Origin: Spirochaetaceae bacterium
Lineage (GTDB): Bacteria > Spirochaetota > Spirochaetia > DSM-27196 > PWMO01
NCBI GenBank assembly: GCA_003558175.1
Contig: PWMO01000497.1
Coordinates: forward strand, 1 to 8,512
Direction of reading: 5' to 3'
Length of the DNA stretch: 8,512 nt
Below, in pieces: positions 1 through 6,487 of this stretch. The first letter of the stretch is position 1. Each line of letters begins with the position of its first letter. The notes beneath the pieces were generated by a model. It did no database searches and was not told the origin of the DNA. It worked only from the letters and a program-made list of their open reading frames with translations. The position numbers and the translations under genes are program-made.

Positions 1-26
1 GATCACTTTTCCCAGGGCGTATCGCT

Positions 27-1829
27 TCATGATGCCCGCATCATCTGTCCCGCAACCGAGTACAGCGCCAGGCCGAGAAGCAGCGCGTGCAGCGGTACCA
101 TTACCGCCGCCGCCAGCGCAATCCCACTGGACAGCGTCAGCGCACCCAGCAGAACACGCAGTGCGAAGAAATAGAACGAAAGCAGATAGTGCAGCGCCGG
201 CGGCAACGCCACGCACGCGAGCAGCGCCATCAGCGGCACGCGCCCGAGGTAGTGGCTGCGCCACCGGATTCCCAGCGATATCGCCAGCAACGAGAGGATC
301 AGCAGACTGAACGGCAGCAGCAGGCGCATGCCGATTTCGATATAGACCGGTTCGACCGAAAAGCCGAACGCCGGGTACAATCGGGCTTTTTCCAGCAGGT
401 CCGGCAGAACGGCCGCCTGCAGCCCGTGCTCTTCGGCAGCGGCGAGCTCGAGCCGGCGCACCGACGTCCCAAGCTGCAGCACGTGGCCTACGTTCGGTTC
501 ACGGCCCCCGGTGAGATAGCGCGGCTCGGTGACGGTGCGGCGACCGCGGTCAACGGCGCGCATGTTGAGGTAGGACCTCGCCTCCCCGTCGTTGGCGTCG
601 CGCTGTTCGATTCGACCGTAATCTGCCTGCAGGTGATAGGCCACGTTTCCGGCCGCATCAAAGCCGATGGCTTCAATACCCAGCGCGTACCGGCCGCCGG
701 ACGCAATCACCAGGCGATCAATATGGACGAACTCACGCAGCTGGTCGCCACGGATGCCGCGGCCGCTACGGTTGCCCTGGTCGTCACCGTAGTGGCGAAG
801 GTCCGCGTAGTTGCGAAACGTCAGATTGTGCCGTGCCGGAAACCCCTCGGCGCGCTCGATCTCGTGCAGGAAGAACGACACATTCTGAATCGCCTCGCGC
901 GCCACCGGGTAGTAGCGCTGCACCTCACGATCCTGGGGAAACTCGGCGTGGAGATCGGAGAACGCGTAGTAGGCCTCGATGATGTTCTCAGCGCTGGGAT
1001 CGAACAGCAGTTGATGCGCTCGCCGCTTGCGTTCGTAAAGCTCGCGCTGGTGCGCCTCCTCCAGGGTCTCGCCGTACGCCCGCATCCGGTCATAGGCGCT
1101 GGCAACCAGCCGCCGCGCCTCCTCACGCCCGGAGTCAAGCGCCAACGCCAGGCGCCCGTAGTAGTGGGCCGAGAAGTAGTCTTCAGCATCGAACGCCTGC
1201 GCGGCCCGGTTGGTAAGTTCGGTCGCGTCCGGCCCTTCGCGCAACGCCGCAGCGCGAAAAGGAGCGGGTTCCTCAGACTCCGGACCACCCTCGATCTGCT
1301 GCGCGCGTGCCCGCGCAGCTTCAAACCGCCGGCGGATGTCTTCGTTCTCCGGATCGATCCGAAGGTAGAGCGCGTAGTCGAGCTCTGCTCGTTGGTAATC
1401 GCCGTCCCATTCGCTCTGCTCTGCTTCTCTGAGCAGCGCGGCGGCAAACCGGCTGCGATAGGCGTAACCGTCGCGGCGACCGACCGCATAGGGATGCAGA
1501 ATACCTACACCGACGGCAAACAGCATCGCAATTGTGGTGCACAGGACCAGGGGCCCACGCAGCGCCACCGCCAGTTCTCGGCCGCCCCGTTTCAGCACCG
1601 GCCCGATCCCGGCGATAAGCGAGTAGAGCAGCAGCAGGGCGGTCACATGGATGGTGGGCAGGTGCTCGATAAACAGCGCCACGCCGTTCCACAGAATCCA
1701 GTTGAGGCGAAATGCCGGCAACACGTCCCGCCCGGGAAACTGGAACATGGAGAATCCCACCAGCGCAGCAAAGGCGAGGAGATAGATCCCCACGATGACC
1801 AGCAGCGCGTTGCGTCCGTGCCTATTCAC
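27..1829 (-). CDS. Six-TM membrane protein with TPR-like insertion, LptF/LptG-like layout
   Basis: A 600-residue integral membrane protein. Predicted membrane segments lie at about residues 8-28, 59-79, 93-112, 499-521, 530-556 and 567-593. Positive residues after segments 2 and 4 (KRGGR near 80, RWR near 522) place the N-terminus and those loops inside, so residues 113-498 are extracytoplasmic. That part starts with TPR-like helices (about 135-175, 202-250 and 265-315; for example GDYQRAELDYALYLRIDPEN). A beta-rich stretch follows at about 365-460. The 3+domain+3 layout, and RLLLPFSLLILSLLAISLG as segment 4, recall LptF/LptG permease subunits; the TPR insertion is not normal for that family. 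The GTG start at 1827-1829 has a purine-rich GAGGGAG ribosome site about 7 nt upstream and overlaps the preceding gene by 8 bp, which implies translational coupling. The gene is certain; the LptF/G relation is inference at roughly 40%. No transport function is claimed. Confidence 0.87.
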   Translation of the reverse strand: MNRHGRNALLVIVGIYLLAFAALVGFSMFQFPGRDVLPAFRLNWILWNGVALFIEHLPTIHVTALLLLYSLIAGIGPVLKRGGRELAVALRGPLVLCTTIAMLFAVGVGILHPYAVGRRDGYAYRSRFAAALLREAEQSEWDGDYQRAELDYALYLRIDPENEDIRRRFEAARARAQQIEGGPESEEPAPFRAAALREGPDATELTNRAAQAFDAEDYFSAHYYGRLALALDSGREEARRLVASAYDRMRAYGETLEEAHQRELYERKRRAHQLLFDPSAENIIEAYYAFSDLHAEFPQDREVQRYYPVAREAIQNVSFFLHEIERAEGFPARHNLTFRNYADLRHYGDDQGNRSGRGIRGDQLREFVHIDRLVIASGGRYALGIEAIGFDAAGNVAYHLQADYGRIEQRDANDGEARSYLNMRAVDRGRRTVTEPRYLTGGREPNVGHVLQLGTSVRRLELAAAEEHGLQAAVLPDLLEKARLYPAFGFSVEPVYIEIGMRLLLPFSLLILSLLAISLGIRWRSHYLGRVPLMALLACVALPPALHYLLSFYFFALRVLLGALTLSSGIALAAAVMVPLHALLLGLALYSVAGQMMRAS

Positions 1830-2808
1830 CGTAGGTCTCCCTCTTCCACTGTTGGAACGAAGGCAGGACCACGCCGAGCCCGAGCAGAATCAGACCGGGA
1901 AGCGCCAGCGCGGCGGGGTACAGGTATCCGGTCGGCGCTCCAACAAGACTGACTATCTCGCGCAAGAGCTCCATCAGTGCCGGATCCGAAGGCGCTGCCG
2001 CGAAATGCAGCAGCAGTCGCAGCCAACTGACGGTCAGAATAGCGTTGAACAGCGGCCAGCGTGTCAGCCGCACCAGAGTCCAGGACATGGTGACCGCGAG
2101 CGACAGCGCCAGCACCGAGAGAATACCGGCCACACTCGGCGGGGCTACCCCCGCCCGCAGTCGACCGGAGACCAAACCAGCCTCGCGCATGAGCGAGGCC
2201 GCTGCCGGAGGGACGTCGAGAGCGGCCCACGGCCCGTCACGCAGTTCTCGCAGCGACAGCGGTTCAGCCTCCCCTGGAAGCACAACCACCTCGGCACGCG
2301 GATCGTGTCGAGCTTCCGGGTAGAGTACGAAACGCGGCTGGTCGGCGGAGTCGAACTGCCGCCGCACAAGCACGCGACGCAGCGTCTCCCCGGTCCGTTC
2401 GTCAATGTAGAGCGCTGCATCCGGAAGCCGCAGCAACCGGCCGTGCGGCAGCGCCTGCGCGGTCGGTTCTGCTGCCACAGTATGCGATGCGAAACGGTAC
2501 GTGAGCTCCAGTGTTCCGTAGAGAAAAACCGAAAGCGTGACCCAGAGGAGGATCAGGGACGGCACCGGCGATGTTCTCTGTTGCAGCAGGCGGAATAGCG
2601 CGACCGCTGCTGCCGCCACCGCCGAAATCAACAGGATACCCGGCAGGCTGTCGGCCAGATGCGCCGCCAAAGTGGAATACGGCTGCTCTGCGAATGCGGG
2701 ATCCAGCATACGCCCCCAGACAATCAGGGCGTGCCCGCCGGTGAGAACAAGCGCCAGGGCGAGAGAAGCCCCGATAAAGACGAGGAGAACCGCTGTTCCG
2801 GTCTTCAC
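1822..2808 (-). CDS. Six-TM membrane protein, LptF/LptG-like partner of the downstream gene
   Basis: A 328-residue membrane protein from the GTG at 2806-2808. Predicted membrane segments lie at about residues 6-30, 56-74, 83-103, 223-245, 252-270 and 294-315. An extracytoplasmic, beta-rich domain occupies about 104-222 and includes ALYIDERTGETLRRVLV followed by RFVLYPEARHD. This resembles the jellyroll strands of LptF/LptG (YjgP/YjgQ) proteins. Length (LptF/G are about 350-370) and layout also fit, and so does a G-x-x-G-x-x-x-P stretch leading into segment 6. The start is uncertain: the frame stays open to a TTG at 2862, which would add 18 residues. The GTG is preferred because an AGGA lies 11 nt upstream and the protein then begins MKTGTAVLLV, a normal inside-facing end of a first membrane helix. 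It is first of a two-gene unit and its stop overlaps the next start by 8 bp. The family call is inference. Confidence 0.82.
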   Translation of the reverse strand: MKTGTAVLLVFIGASLALALVLTGGHALIVWGRMLDPAFAEQPYSTLAAHLADSLPGILLISAVAAAAVALFRLLQQRTSPVPSLILLWVTLSVFLYGTLELTYRFASHTVAAEPTAQALPHGRLLRLPDAALYIDERTGETLRRVLVRRQFDSADQPRFVLYPEARHDPRAEVVVLPGEAEPLSLRELRDGPWAALDVPPAAASLMREAGLVSGRLRAGVAPPSVAGILSVLALSLAVTMSWTLVRLTRWPLFNAILTVSWLRLLLHFAAAPSDPALMELLREIVSLVGAPTGYLYPAALALPGLILLGLGVVLPSFQQWKRETYGE

Positions 2809-3040
2809 TTCAGGCAGAATCCTATCACGCCGTCGGCCGCTGTGCAACAGAACCTTTCCCAAGCCGGCAATTCTAAATCTGGGGCGGGGACGGGGTTGGC
2901 AAGGTTCGATTGCAGCAGGGTTTAGCGGCGGAGGCCCGCGGGATCGGGGGGCGGTGGAAGGTGACGGGGCGTGACGCGACGGAGTGTCACGAGGGATACG
3001 GGGAGGTCTGGCGGCGGTTTTTCCGTAAATCTTTCACAGA

Positions 3041-3049
3041 TTATCCACA
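3041..3049 (+). promoter_or_regulatory. Consensus DnaA box
   Basis: TTATCCACA matches the strict consensus DnaA-binding 9-mer exactly. It sits about 50 bp from an A+T-rich island. One-mismatch TTGTCCACA (3252-3260) lies on the far side of the island, but inside the last codons of the neighbouring gene. No dnaA or dnaN gene is in view, so origin function is not claimed. It could be a DnaA-controlled promoter or a chance match. Confidence 0.5.
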
Positions 3050-3094
3050 GGACAGAATTCGGCGCCTGTACGGTTTTGTCGACGGCCGCGCGCC

Positions 3095-3180
3095 CGAATT
3101 TCACGGATTTTCAATTGGCACGGTATATTTTATTGCAATGGAACACTTTAAACGAAATAAAATCGATGATACAAAAGAAG
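3095..3180. other. A+T-rich island
   Basis: Hand count gives 27 G+C in 86 bases, with runs such as TATATTTTATT, TTTAAA and AAATAAAAT. Surrounding genes are well above 60% G+C. It could be an unwinding element, a promoter or UP-element region for the leftward membrane-protein genes, or a remnant of acquired DNA. No coding pattern is seen: the 31-codon frame from the ATG at 3139 has no ribosome-binding site. Confidence 0.6.
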
Positions 3181-3240
3181 TCGACCGAATACTCGTGTCA
3201 AGCCTAAAAACTTGTGTAGCCGTTTCCCCCTGAGTCGACT

Positions 3241-3903
3241 TTACTCACAATTTGTCCACAACTCTGCAGGTGCATCCAGCATGTATCCTTCGCCCCGTAC
3301 CGTACGGATAGAGACCGCGGCGCCCTCCGGATCGATCGCTCGCATCTTTTTGCGCAGCGCCGAGATATGGACGTCGACGGCGCGCGAGTCCTCGCCCTCG
3401 TGCCCCCAGATAGCGAAATAAAGCGCCCGTCTGCTCACCGCCTCACCGGCAAATCGCATCAGGAGGCGCGCAATACGAATCTCCGATGCCGACAACGGGA
3501 CCGACGCCCTTTCCGTTCGCAGGCAGCTGCGCCACAGCAGCACCTTGCGATGACCGGGGACCGCGGCCAACTCGGCAAGGCGGCGCCTGAGTCGGACAAA
3601 AAGCTCCGCGGCATCCCAGGGGCTCTTCAGATAATCGGCCGCTCCCTGTGTCAGCGTCGGCGGCAGCAGCCGCGCCGGGCCGAACGGCAGTACCTGCACG
3701 CGGTACGTCAGCAGCGGGTCCTGTCTGCAAACCCGGGAGAACAGCTCTGCCGGCATCACCAAGGCGTCACATGGGGGCAGCTCGTCAGAAGAGAAGGCCC
3801 AGGTGAGAATCCACTCGGGCGATTCGGCAGTGATCAGTCGGATCTGATCGGCTATCTCAGCGGGAACGGCAATGCAGTGTAACCTCAGCGCCTCAGCCGT
3901 CAC
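3241..3903 (-). CDS. OmpR/PhoB-type winged-helix regulator with degenerate receiver domain
   Basis: A 220-residue DNA-binding protein. Residues about 120-210 form a clear OmpR/PhoB-type winged helix: LSASEIRIARLL, then RRALYFAIWG, then the recognition-helix region RAVDVHISALRKKM, and the wing IRTVRGEGYML. Residues 1-110 have receiver-like size and end in GAADYLKSPWDAAELFVRLRRRLA, the usual alpha4-beta5-alpha5 region. The phosphorylation residues are missing. The acidic pair after strand 1 reads VPAE, the acceptor-Asp site after strand 3 reads CDALVMPAE with Pro or Met at the expected place, and the conserved Lys before Pro is Ser (S94). It is therefore probably not controlled by phosphotransfer. 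The GTG start at 3901-3903 overlaps the PspA-like gene by 11 bp, so it is the last gene of that operon. It may regulate its own operon (inference). Target and signal are unknown. Confidence 0.92.
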   Translation of the reverse strand: MTAEALRLHCIAVPAEIADQIRLITAESPEWILTWAFSSDELPPCDALVMPAELFSRVCRQDPLLTYRVQVLPFGPARLLPPTLTQGAADYLKSPWDAAELFVRLRRRLAELAAVPGHRKVLLWRSCLRTERASVPLSASEIRIARLLMRFAGEAVSRRALYFAIWGHEGEDSRAVDVHISALRKKMRAIDPEGAAVSIRTVRGEGYMLDAPAELWTNCE

Positions 3904-4735
3904 CCTGGGATTCTTCTTGGGTTTGTTCTTTCCGGACGGATTCTTCCTGGACTTCGTCTCGGAGCTTGCGTTTTATCGCTTCGAGCTCTTCGTCTACGTC
4001 TTCAGTCTCGCCTTGTCCGGAGACGCTCCCGCCTCCGCGAGTCGACTGAGCGCTGCGGTCCTCAAGCGCCAGCTTCTTGCGTAACTCCTCGAGCAGCTTC
4101 TCGGAATCGGAGCTCGCCCCTTCGAGTTTGGCGAACTCACGCTCGAGAGAATCAGACTGTGACGAGCCCTCCAGCTCCTCAAACGCATCATTCTCAGCTT
4201 CTATTTCATCCAGTCTGGCCGACAGCTTGTCGAAGGCGTCAAACGCGGACGTGTCCGACTGGCTGCGAAGTGTCTGCTGCATCTGCCGTCGCGCTTCCGC
4301 GCTTCTGGCTCGCGCTACCAGCATATTGCGCTTGCGCTGGGCTTCTTCCCGCTTCTGCTCGAGTCCCCGCAGTGAGATCTTCAGCCGGTCAACCGACTCG
4401 ACTTGCGACTGCCACTGCTTCTTGTATTCTTCCGCATGCTGTGCGAGCTCCTGCTTCTTCAGCAGCGCCTCGCGCGCGAGGTCCTCGCGGTTGTTGCGCA
4501 GCGCCAGAGCGGCCTTCTCTTCCCATTCTTCGGCCTGCTCGAGCGATTCATCAACGCGCCGCTTGAGCTTGCGCTCGTCCGCGATAGCGGAGGCAACGCT
4601 CTTCTTAGCGTCAATCAGCTGTCGGTTCATGTCCGAGAGGAGCTGGTCAAGCACCTTCTCAGGGTTCTCCGCCTTACTGATCATGTCATTCAGGTTTGAT
4701 CTGATCAGGCGACGAAAGCGGTCAAACAGTCCCAC
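3893..4735 (-). CDS. PspA/Vipp1 (IM30)-family membrane-protecting protein
   Basis: A 280-residue, almost entirely helical, highly charged protein. It opens with MGLFDRFRRLIRSNLNDMIS, the typical N-terminal amphipathic helix that binds membranes in PspA and Vipp1. ENPEKVLDQLLSDM and a long coiled coil over about residues 25-155 follow, then shorter helices (165-190, 195-225). Family members form rings and rods on the cytoplasmic membrane face and keep it intact under stress. E. coli PspA has 222 residues. This one adds a Ser/Gly-rich linker (about 228-244) and a final charged helix DVDEELEAIKRKLRDEVQEE, which recalls the extra C-terminal segment of Vipp1. The GTG start (4733-4735) lies 6 bp after the STAS gene stop, and the upstream AGG overlaps that stop. 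It is the middle gene of a three-gene operon. The family call is firm; the exact role here is inferred. Confidence 0.95.
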   Translation of the reverse strand: MGLFDRFRRLIRSNLNDMISKAENPEKVLDQLLSDMNRQLIDAKKSVASAIADERKLKRRVDESLEQAEEWEEKAALALRNNREDLAREALLKKQELAQHAEEYKKQWQSQVESVDRLKISLRGLEQKREEAQRKRNMLVARARSAEARRQMQQTLRSQSDTSAFDAFDKLSARLDEIEAENDAFEELEGSSQSDSLEREFAKLEGASSDSEKLLEELRKKLALEDRSAQSTRGGGSVSGQGETEDVDEELEAIKRKLRDEVQEESVRKEQTQEESQGDG

Positions 4736-4741
4736 GGAGAC

Positions 4742-5293
4742 CTATCCCAGAAACACCTGCCCCGAGTTGTCTATGGCCAGAATTGTCTTGCACTCGGAGC
4801 AGCGAAATCTTCCCGCCCGTGTGGCCTTGAGTTTCTTGGAACAGATGGGACACTTGAAGATCTTGGGAAAGACATCCGACTCTACCGTTGCCCCACCCTT
4901 CTTGAAGAACTCAACCGCTTCATCCAGGTTGTCCTTGATATTGAAGAACTGGGAGAACCCGAGCAATTGAAATACCTCGTATACCTTGGGCTGAATCTCC
5001 AGCAGTACAAGGTCGCCACCACGCGGCTTCACGGCCTTCAGGAAGGCCGTGAACGACCCGATACCGGTGCTCGAAACGTAGTTGAGTCCGCCACAATGGA
5101 AGATGAGGCGGGTAAAACCGCTCTCCACCGCACGGGTGACGCGCTTCTGAAAGAAGTTGGAGTTGTAGGTGTCAATGTACCCGGTAAGGTACATGATCAG
5201 ACAGCCCTCGACAGAGTCAACTTTCTGGAGACGAATCTTTAGACTTTCGTCTTTTTCTTCGTCAAAACCTGCTACAATCTCGTTATTGCTCAT
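4742..5293 (-). CDS. STAS-domain protein (anti-sigma antagonist-like) with C-terminal zinc ribbon
   Basis: A 183-residue cytoplasmic protein. Residues about 17-130 form a STAS domain, the fold of SpoIIAA/RsbV anti-sigma-factor antagonists: CLIMYLTGYIDTYNSNFF, then RLIFHCGGLNYVSSTGIGSF, then DLVLLEIQPKVYEVFQLLGF. In the phosphorylation loop the usual DSSG reads S74-S75-T76-G77. The phosphorylatable Ser is kept (S75) but the preceding Asp is lost. Residues 146-175 form a zinc ribbon with C148-x2-C151 and C165-x2-C168. STAS proteins of this kind act in partner switching with serine kinases (RsbW/SpoIIAB type) and PP2C phosphatases, none of which is encoded here. ATG at 5291-5293 has a strong AGGGGAG site at ideal spacing. 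It is first in the operon, followed 6 bp later by the PspA-like gene. The zinc ribbon may bind a nucleic acid or protein (inference). Confidence 0.93.
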   Translation of the reverse strand: MSNNEIVAGFDEEKDESLKIRLQKVDSVEGCLIMYLTGYIDTYNSNFFQKRVTRAVESGFTRLIFHCGGLNYVSSTGIGSFTAFLKAVKPRGGDLVLLEIQPKVYEVFQLLGFSQFFNIKDNLDEAVEFFKKGGATVESDVFPKIFKCPICSKKLKATRAGRFRCSECKTILAIDNSGQVFLG

Positions 5294-5353
5294 GACTCCC
5301 CTTCACCCTGCCACGGCAGCAAACTGGGCCTTTTTACTTCCGCGATAGCACCC

Positions 5354-5382
5354 ATAGTATGCGCCGTTTCGCGTTTTGTCAA
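5354..5382 (-). promoter_or_regulatory. Sigma-70-type promoter of the STAS-PspA-regulator operon
   Basis: On the minus strand, a perfect TTGACA (5377-5382) is separated by exactly 17 bp from TACTAT (5354-5359). Transcription should start near 5347, giving a leader of about 54 nt before the ATG at 5293. The leader contains a small possible hairpin (CTGC-CGTG-GCAG, 5307-5318) just ahead of the AGGGGAG ribosome site. This is the best -35 element in the window. It separates the operon from the reductase gene upstream, although no terminator is seen between them. Confidence 0.75.
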
Positions 5383-5419
5383 ATAGTGTAACAGCATTAT
5401 CGCCCTCCGCGTTTCTCAG

Positions 5420-6343
5420 TCAGCTTCTCGTTCCGCCGTCGAGCGGCAGGATAACACCGTTCATCAACGTTGAACCCGGATCAAGGAGCGCGAGCGCCGC
5501 AGTTGCCACCTGCTGCGGTGTCGCCAGCCGCCCCCCGGGGATACGGCGCGCATACCGTTCGCGCGTCTCCCGCGACAGGTACTCGGTCGCAACGTAGCCG
5601 GGGCAGATCGCGTTCACCGCCAGGTTGGCGTGCTGCCCCGCGGAACCGACTTCGCGCGCCGCACTCTTAACCCACGACATCAGCGCCGTCTTCACCGCAC
5701 TGTAGGCCGCAACGGTACGAAACCCCGCAATGCGATCGGTGCCGGTTCCGCCGAACACCAGCACGCGACCAAATCCGCGCTGCTGCATCACGGGAAGGCA
5801 GCGCTGGGCAAGCATCACCGGAAGCATGACGTTGGCCTCAAAAAGCGCACGCCATTGCGCCGCGGTGGTATCGAGAAGCGAGCGTTCCAGAAACGGTCCG
5901 TAGCCTACCACCAGTATATCGGGCACTCCGCCCTTCAGCATGACATCGACAACGTTCTGAAGCCGCTGCGACGCGTCAGACGGCGCAGCGGAGTCGCCGG
6001 CTTCACCCCTGCCCTCATCAAGAACCGCATCGAAAGGCAGGTCGCAGATGACGGTTTCTACCGGCTGGGACACACCCTGAGCCGCGGGGGGATCCACTGA
6101 AGAACCGGTGTGAGACTCGGGCCGCAACGACTGATCAGGCAGATCACGCTCCGGATCGTCCGCCAGAGCGCGAGCAAGACGCGCCGGGTCGCGGCCGTGC
6201 AGCGTGAGCCGGGCGCCGGCGCCGGCCAACGCGCGAGCGACCGCCCGACCGATACCACCGCTCGCCCCTACAATGAGAGCGTGACGCCCGTCGAATAGAT
6301 GCGACGGATCGGTCGCTTGAGGTATCGTTTGGCTCACGACCAT
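5420..6343 (-). CDS. Short-chain dehydrogenase/reductase (SDR) with atypical active site
   Basis: A 307-residue Rossmann-fold oxidoreductase of the SDR superfamily. The NAD(P)-binding motif GASGGIG is at residues 26-32, with LHGRD (48-52), whose Arg suggests NADP(H) preference. Catalytic YxxxK is Y214-SAV-K218, N171 matches the tetrad Asn, and NAICPGYVATEY (244-255) and a C-terminal LDGGTR are typical of FabG-like reductases. Three oddities stand out. The catalytic Ser, expected 13 residues before the Tyr, is Gly (G201) flanked by Thr200 and Thr202. The usual NNAG on strand 4 reads VGYG. Residues about 64-125 include an acidic, Pro/Ser-rich insertion, so the protein is longer than the usual 250 residues. 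Substrate cannot be told. The ATG at 6341-6343 has no ribosome-binding site; GTG at codon 3 is an alternative. The gene is divergent from the secreted-protein gene. Fold assignment is firm; activity is uncertain. Confidence 0.9.
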   Translation of the reverse strand: MVVSQTIPQATDPSHLFDGRHALIVGASGGIGRAVARALAGAGARLTLHGRDPARLARALADDPERDLPDQSLRPESHTGSSVDPPAAQGVSQPVETVICDLPFDAVLDEGRGEAGDSAAPSDASQRLQNVVDVMLKGGVPDILVVGYGPFLERSLLDTTAAQWRALFEANVMLPVMLAQRCLPVMQQRGFGRVLVFGGTGTDRIAGFRTVAAYSAVKTALMSWVKSAAREVGSAGQHANLAVNAICPGYVATEYLSRETRERYARRIPGGRLATPQQVATAALALLDPGSTLMNGVILPLDGGTRS

Positions 6344-6388
6344 AATAGTAGCACACGGACGGCCGTTTCACCGCTGTTTTCACTGCCT

Positions 6389-6418
6389 TGGACAGAACGG
6401 TTGCCGGTCTGGTATAAT
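6389..6418 (+). promoter_or_regulatory. Extended -10 sigma-70-type promoter of the secreted-protein gene
   Basis: TATAAT (6413-6418) is a perfect -10 and is preceded by TGG, giving the extended TGnTATAAT motif. TGGACA (6389-6394), one base off TTGACA, lies 18 bp upstream. Transcription should begin near 6425, giving a leader of about 74 nt. The leader contains small G+C-rich hairpins such as GCGG-CAAG-CCGC. A pair of TTTCAC repeats 12 bp apart (6366-6371, 6378-6383) lies just upstream and could be part of an operator. Confidence 0.75.
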
Positions 6419-6487
6419 TGGCAGCGGTGGCGCGTCGGCAATGCCGCTCGATACGAGTCAGCGCGGCAAGCCGCACTACGGCCGCTC

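Larger units (their letters stand above)
2863..3240. other. Intergenic region of about 380 bp, with A+T-rich island
   Basis: No convincing gene is present between the regulator ending at 3241 and the membrane-protein unit at its left, although short frames stay open. The left half is very G+C-rich. It contains an interrupted inverted repeat, CGTGAC-N10-GTCACG (2970-2991). The right half holds a consensus DnaA box (3041-3049) and an island at 3095-3180 that I count by hand at about 31% G+C, far below the flanks. The region should contain the leftward promoter for the two membrane proteins, but I see no hexamer pair good enough to call. A plus-strand TATATT (3124-3129) with TTCACG 18 bp upstream exists, but no credible gene follows it. 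Confidence 0.7.

Noticed and set aside
87..1952. 621-codon plus-strand open frame
   Set aside because: It lies antisense to the 600-residue membrane protein. Its translation is a monotonous Arg/Gln-rich string without domains, typical of a G+C-rich shadow frame.
2895..2914. Possible sigma-54 promoter, TTGGCAAG ... TTGCAG
   Set aside because: Spacing between GG and GC is 12 bases, and no plus-strand gene follows.
3114..3141. Possible sigma-54 promoter, TTGGCACG ... TTGCAA
   Set aside because: Both half-elements look right, but 16 bases separate GG from GC where 10 are required.
2910..3233. 107-codon plus-strand frame across the intergenic region
   Set aside because: It changes composition midway, has no ribosome-binding site at its start, and resembles no domain. 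The inner ATG at 3139 also lacks a ribosome site.
3179..3241. Terminator after the pseudo-receiver regulator gene
   Set aside because: Only a 4-bp stem (CAAG/CTTG) and two AGTCGAC copies are visible, which is too weak to call.
4077..4970. 297-codon Ser-rich plus-strand open frame
   Set aside because: It is antisense to the PspA-like and STAS genes. The Ser/Arg richness simply mirrors the coiled-coil codons.
6388..6404. Possible sigma-54 promoter, TTGGACAG ... TTGCCG
   Set aside because: GG and GC are 11 bases apart, not 10. The sequence is better explained as the -35 region of the extended -10 promoter.
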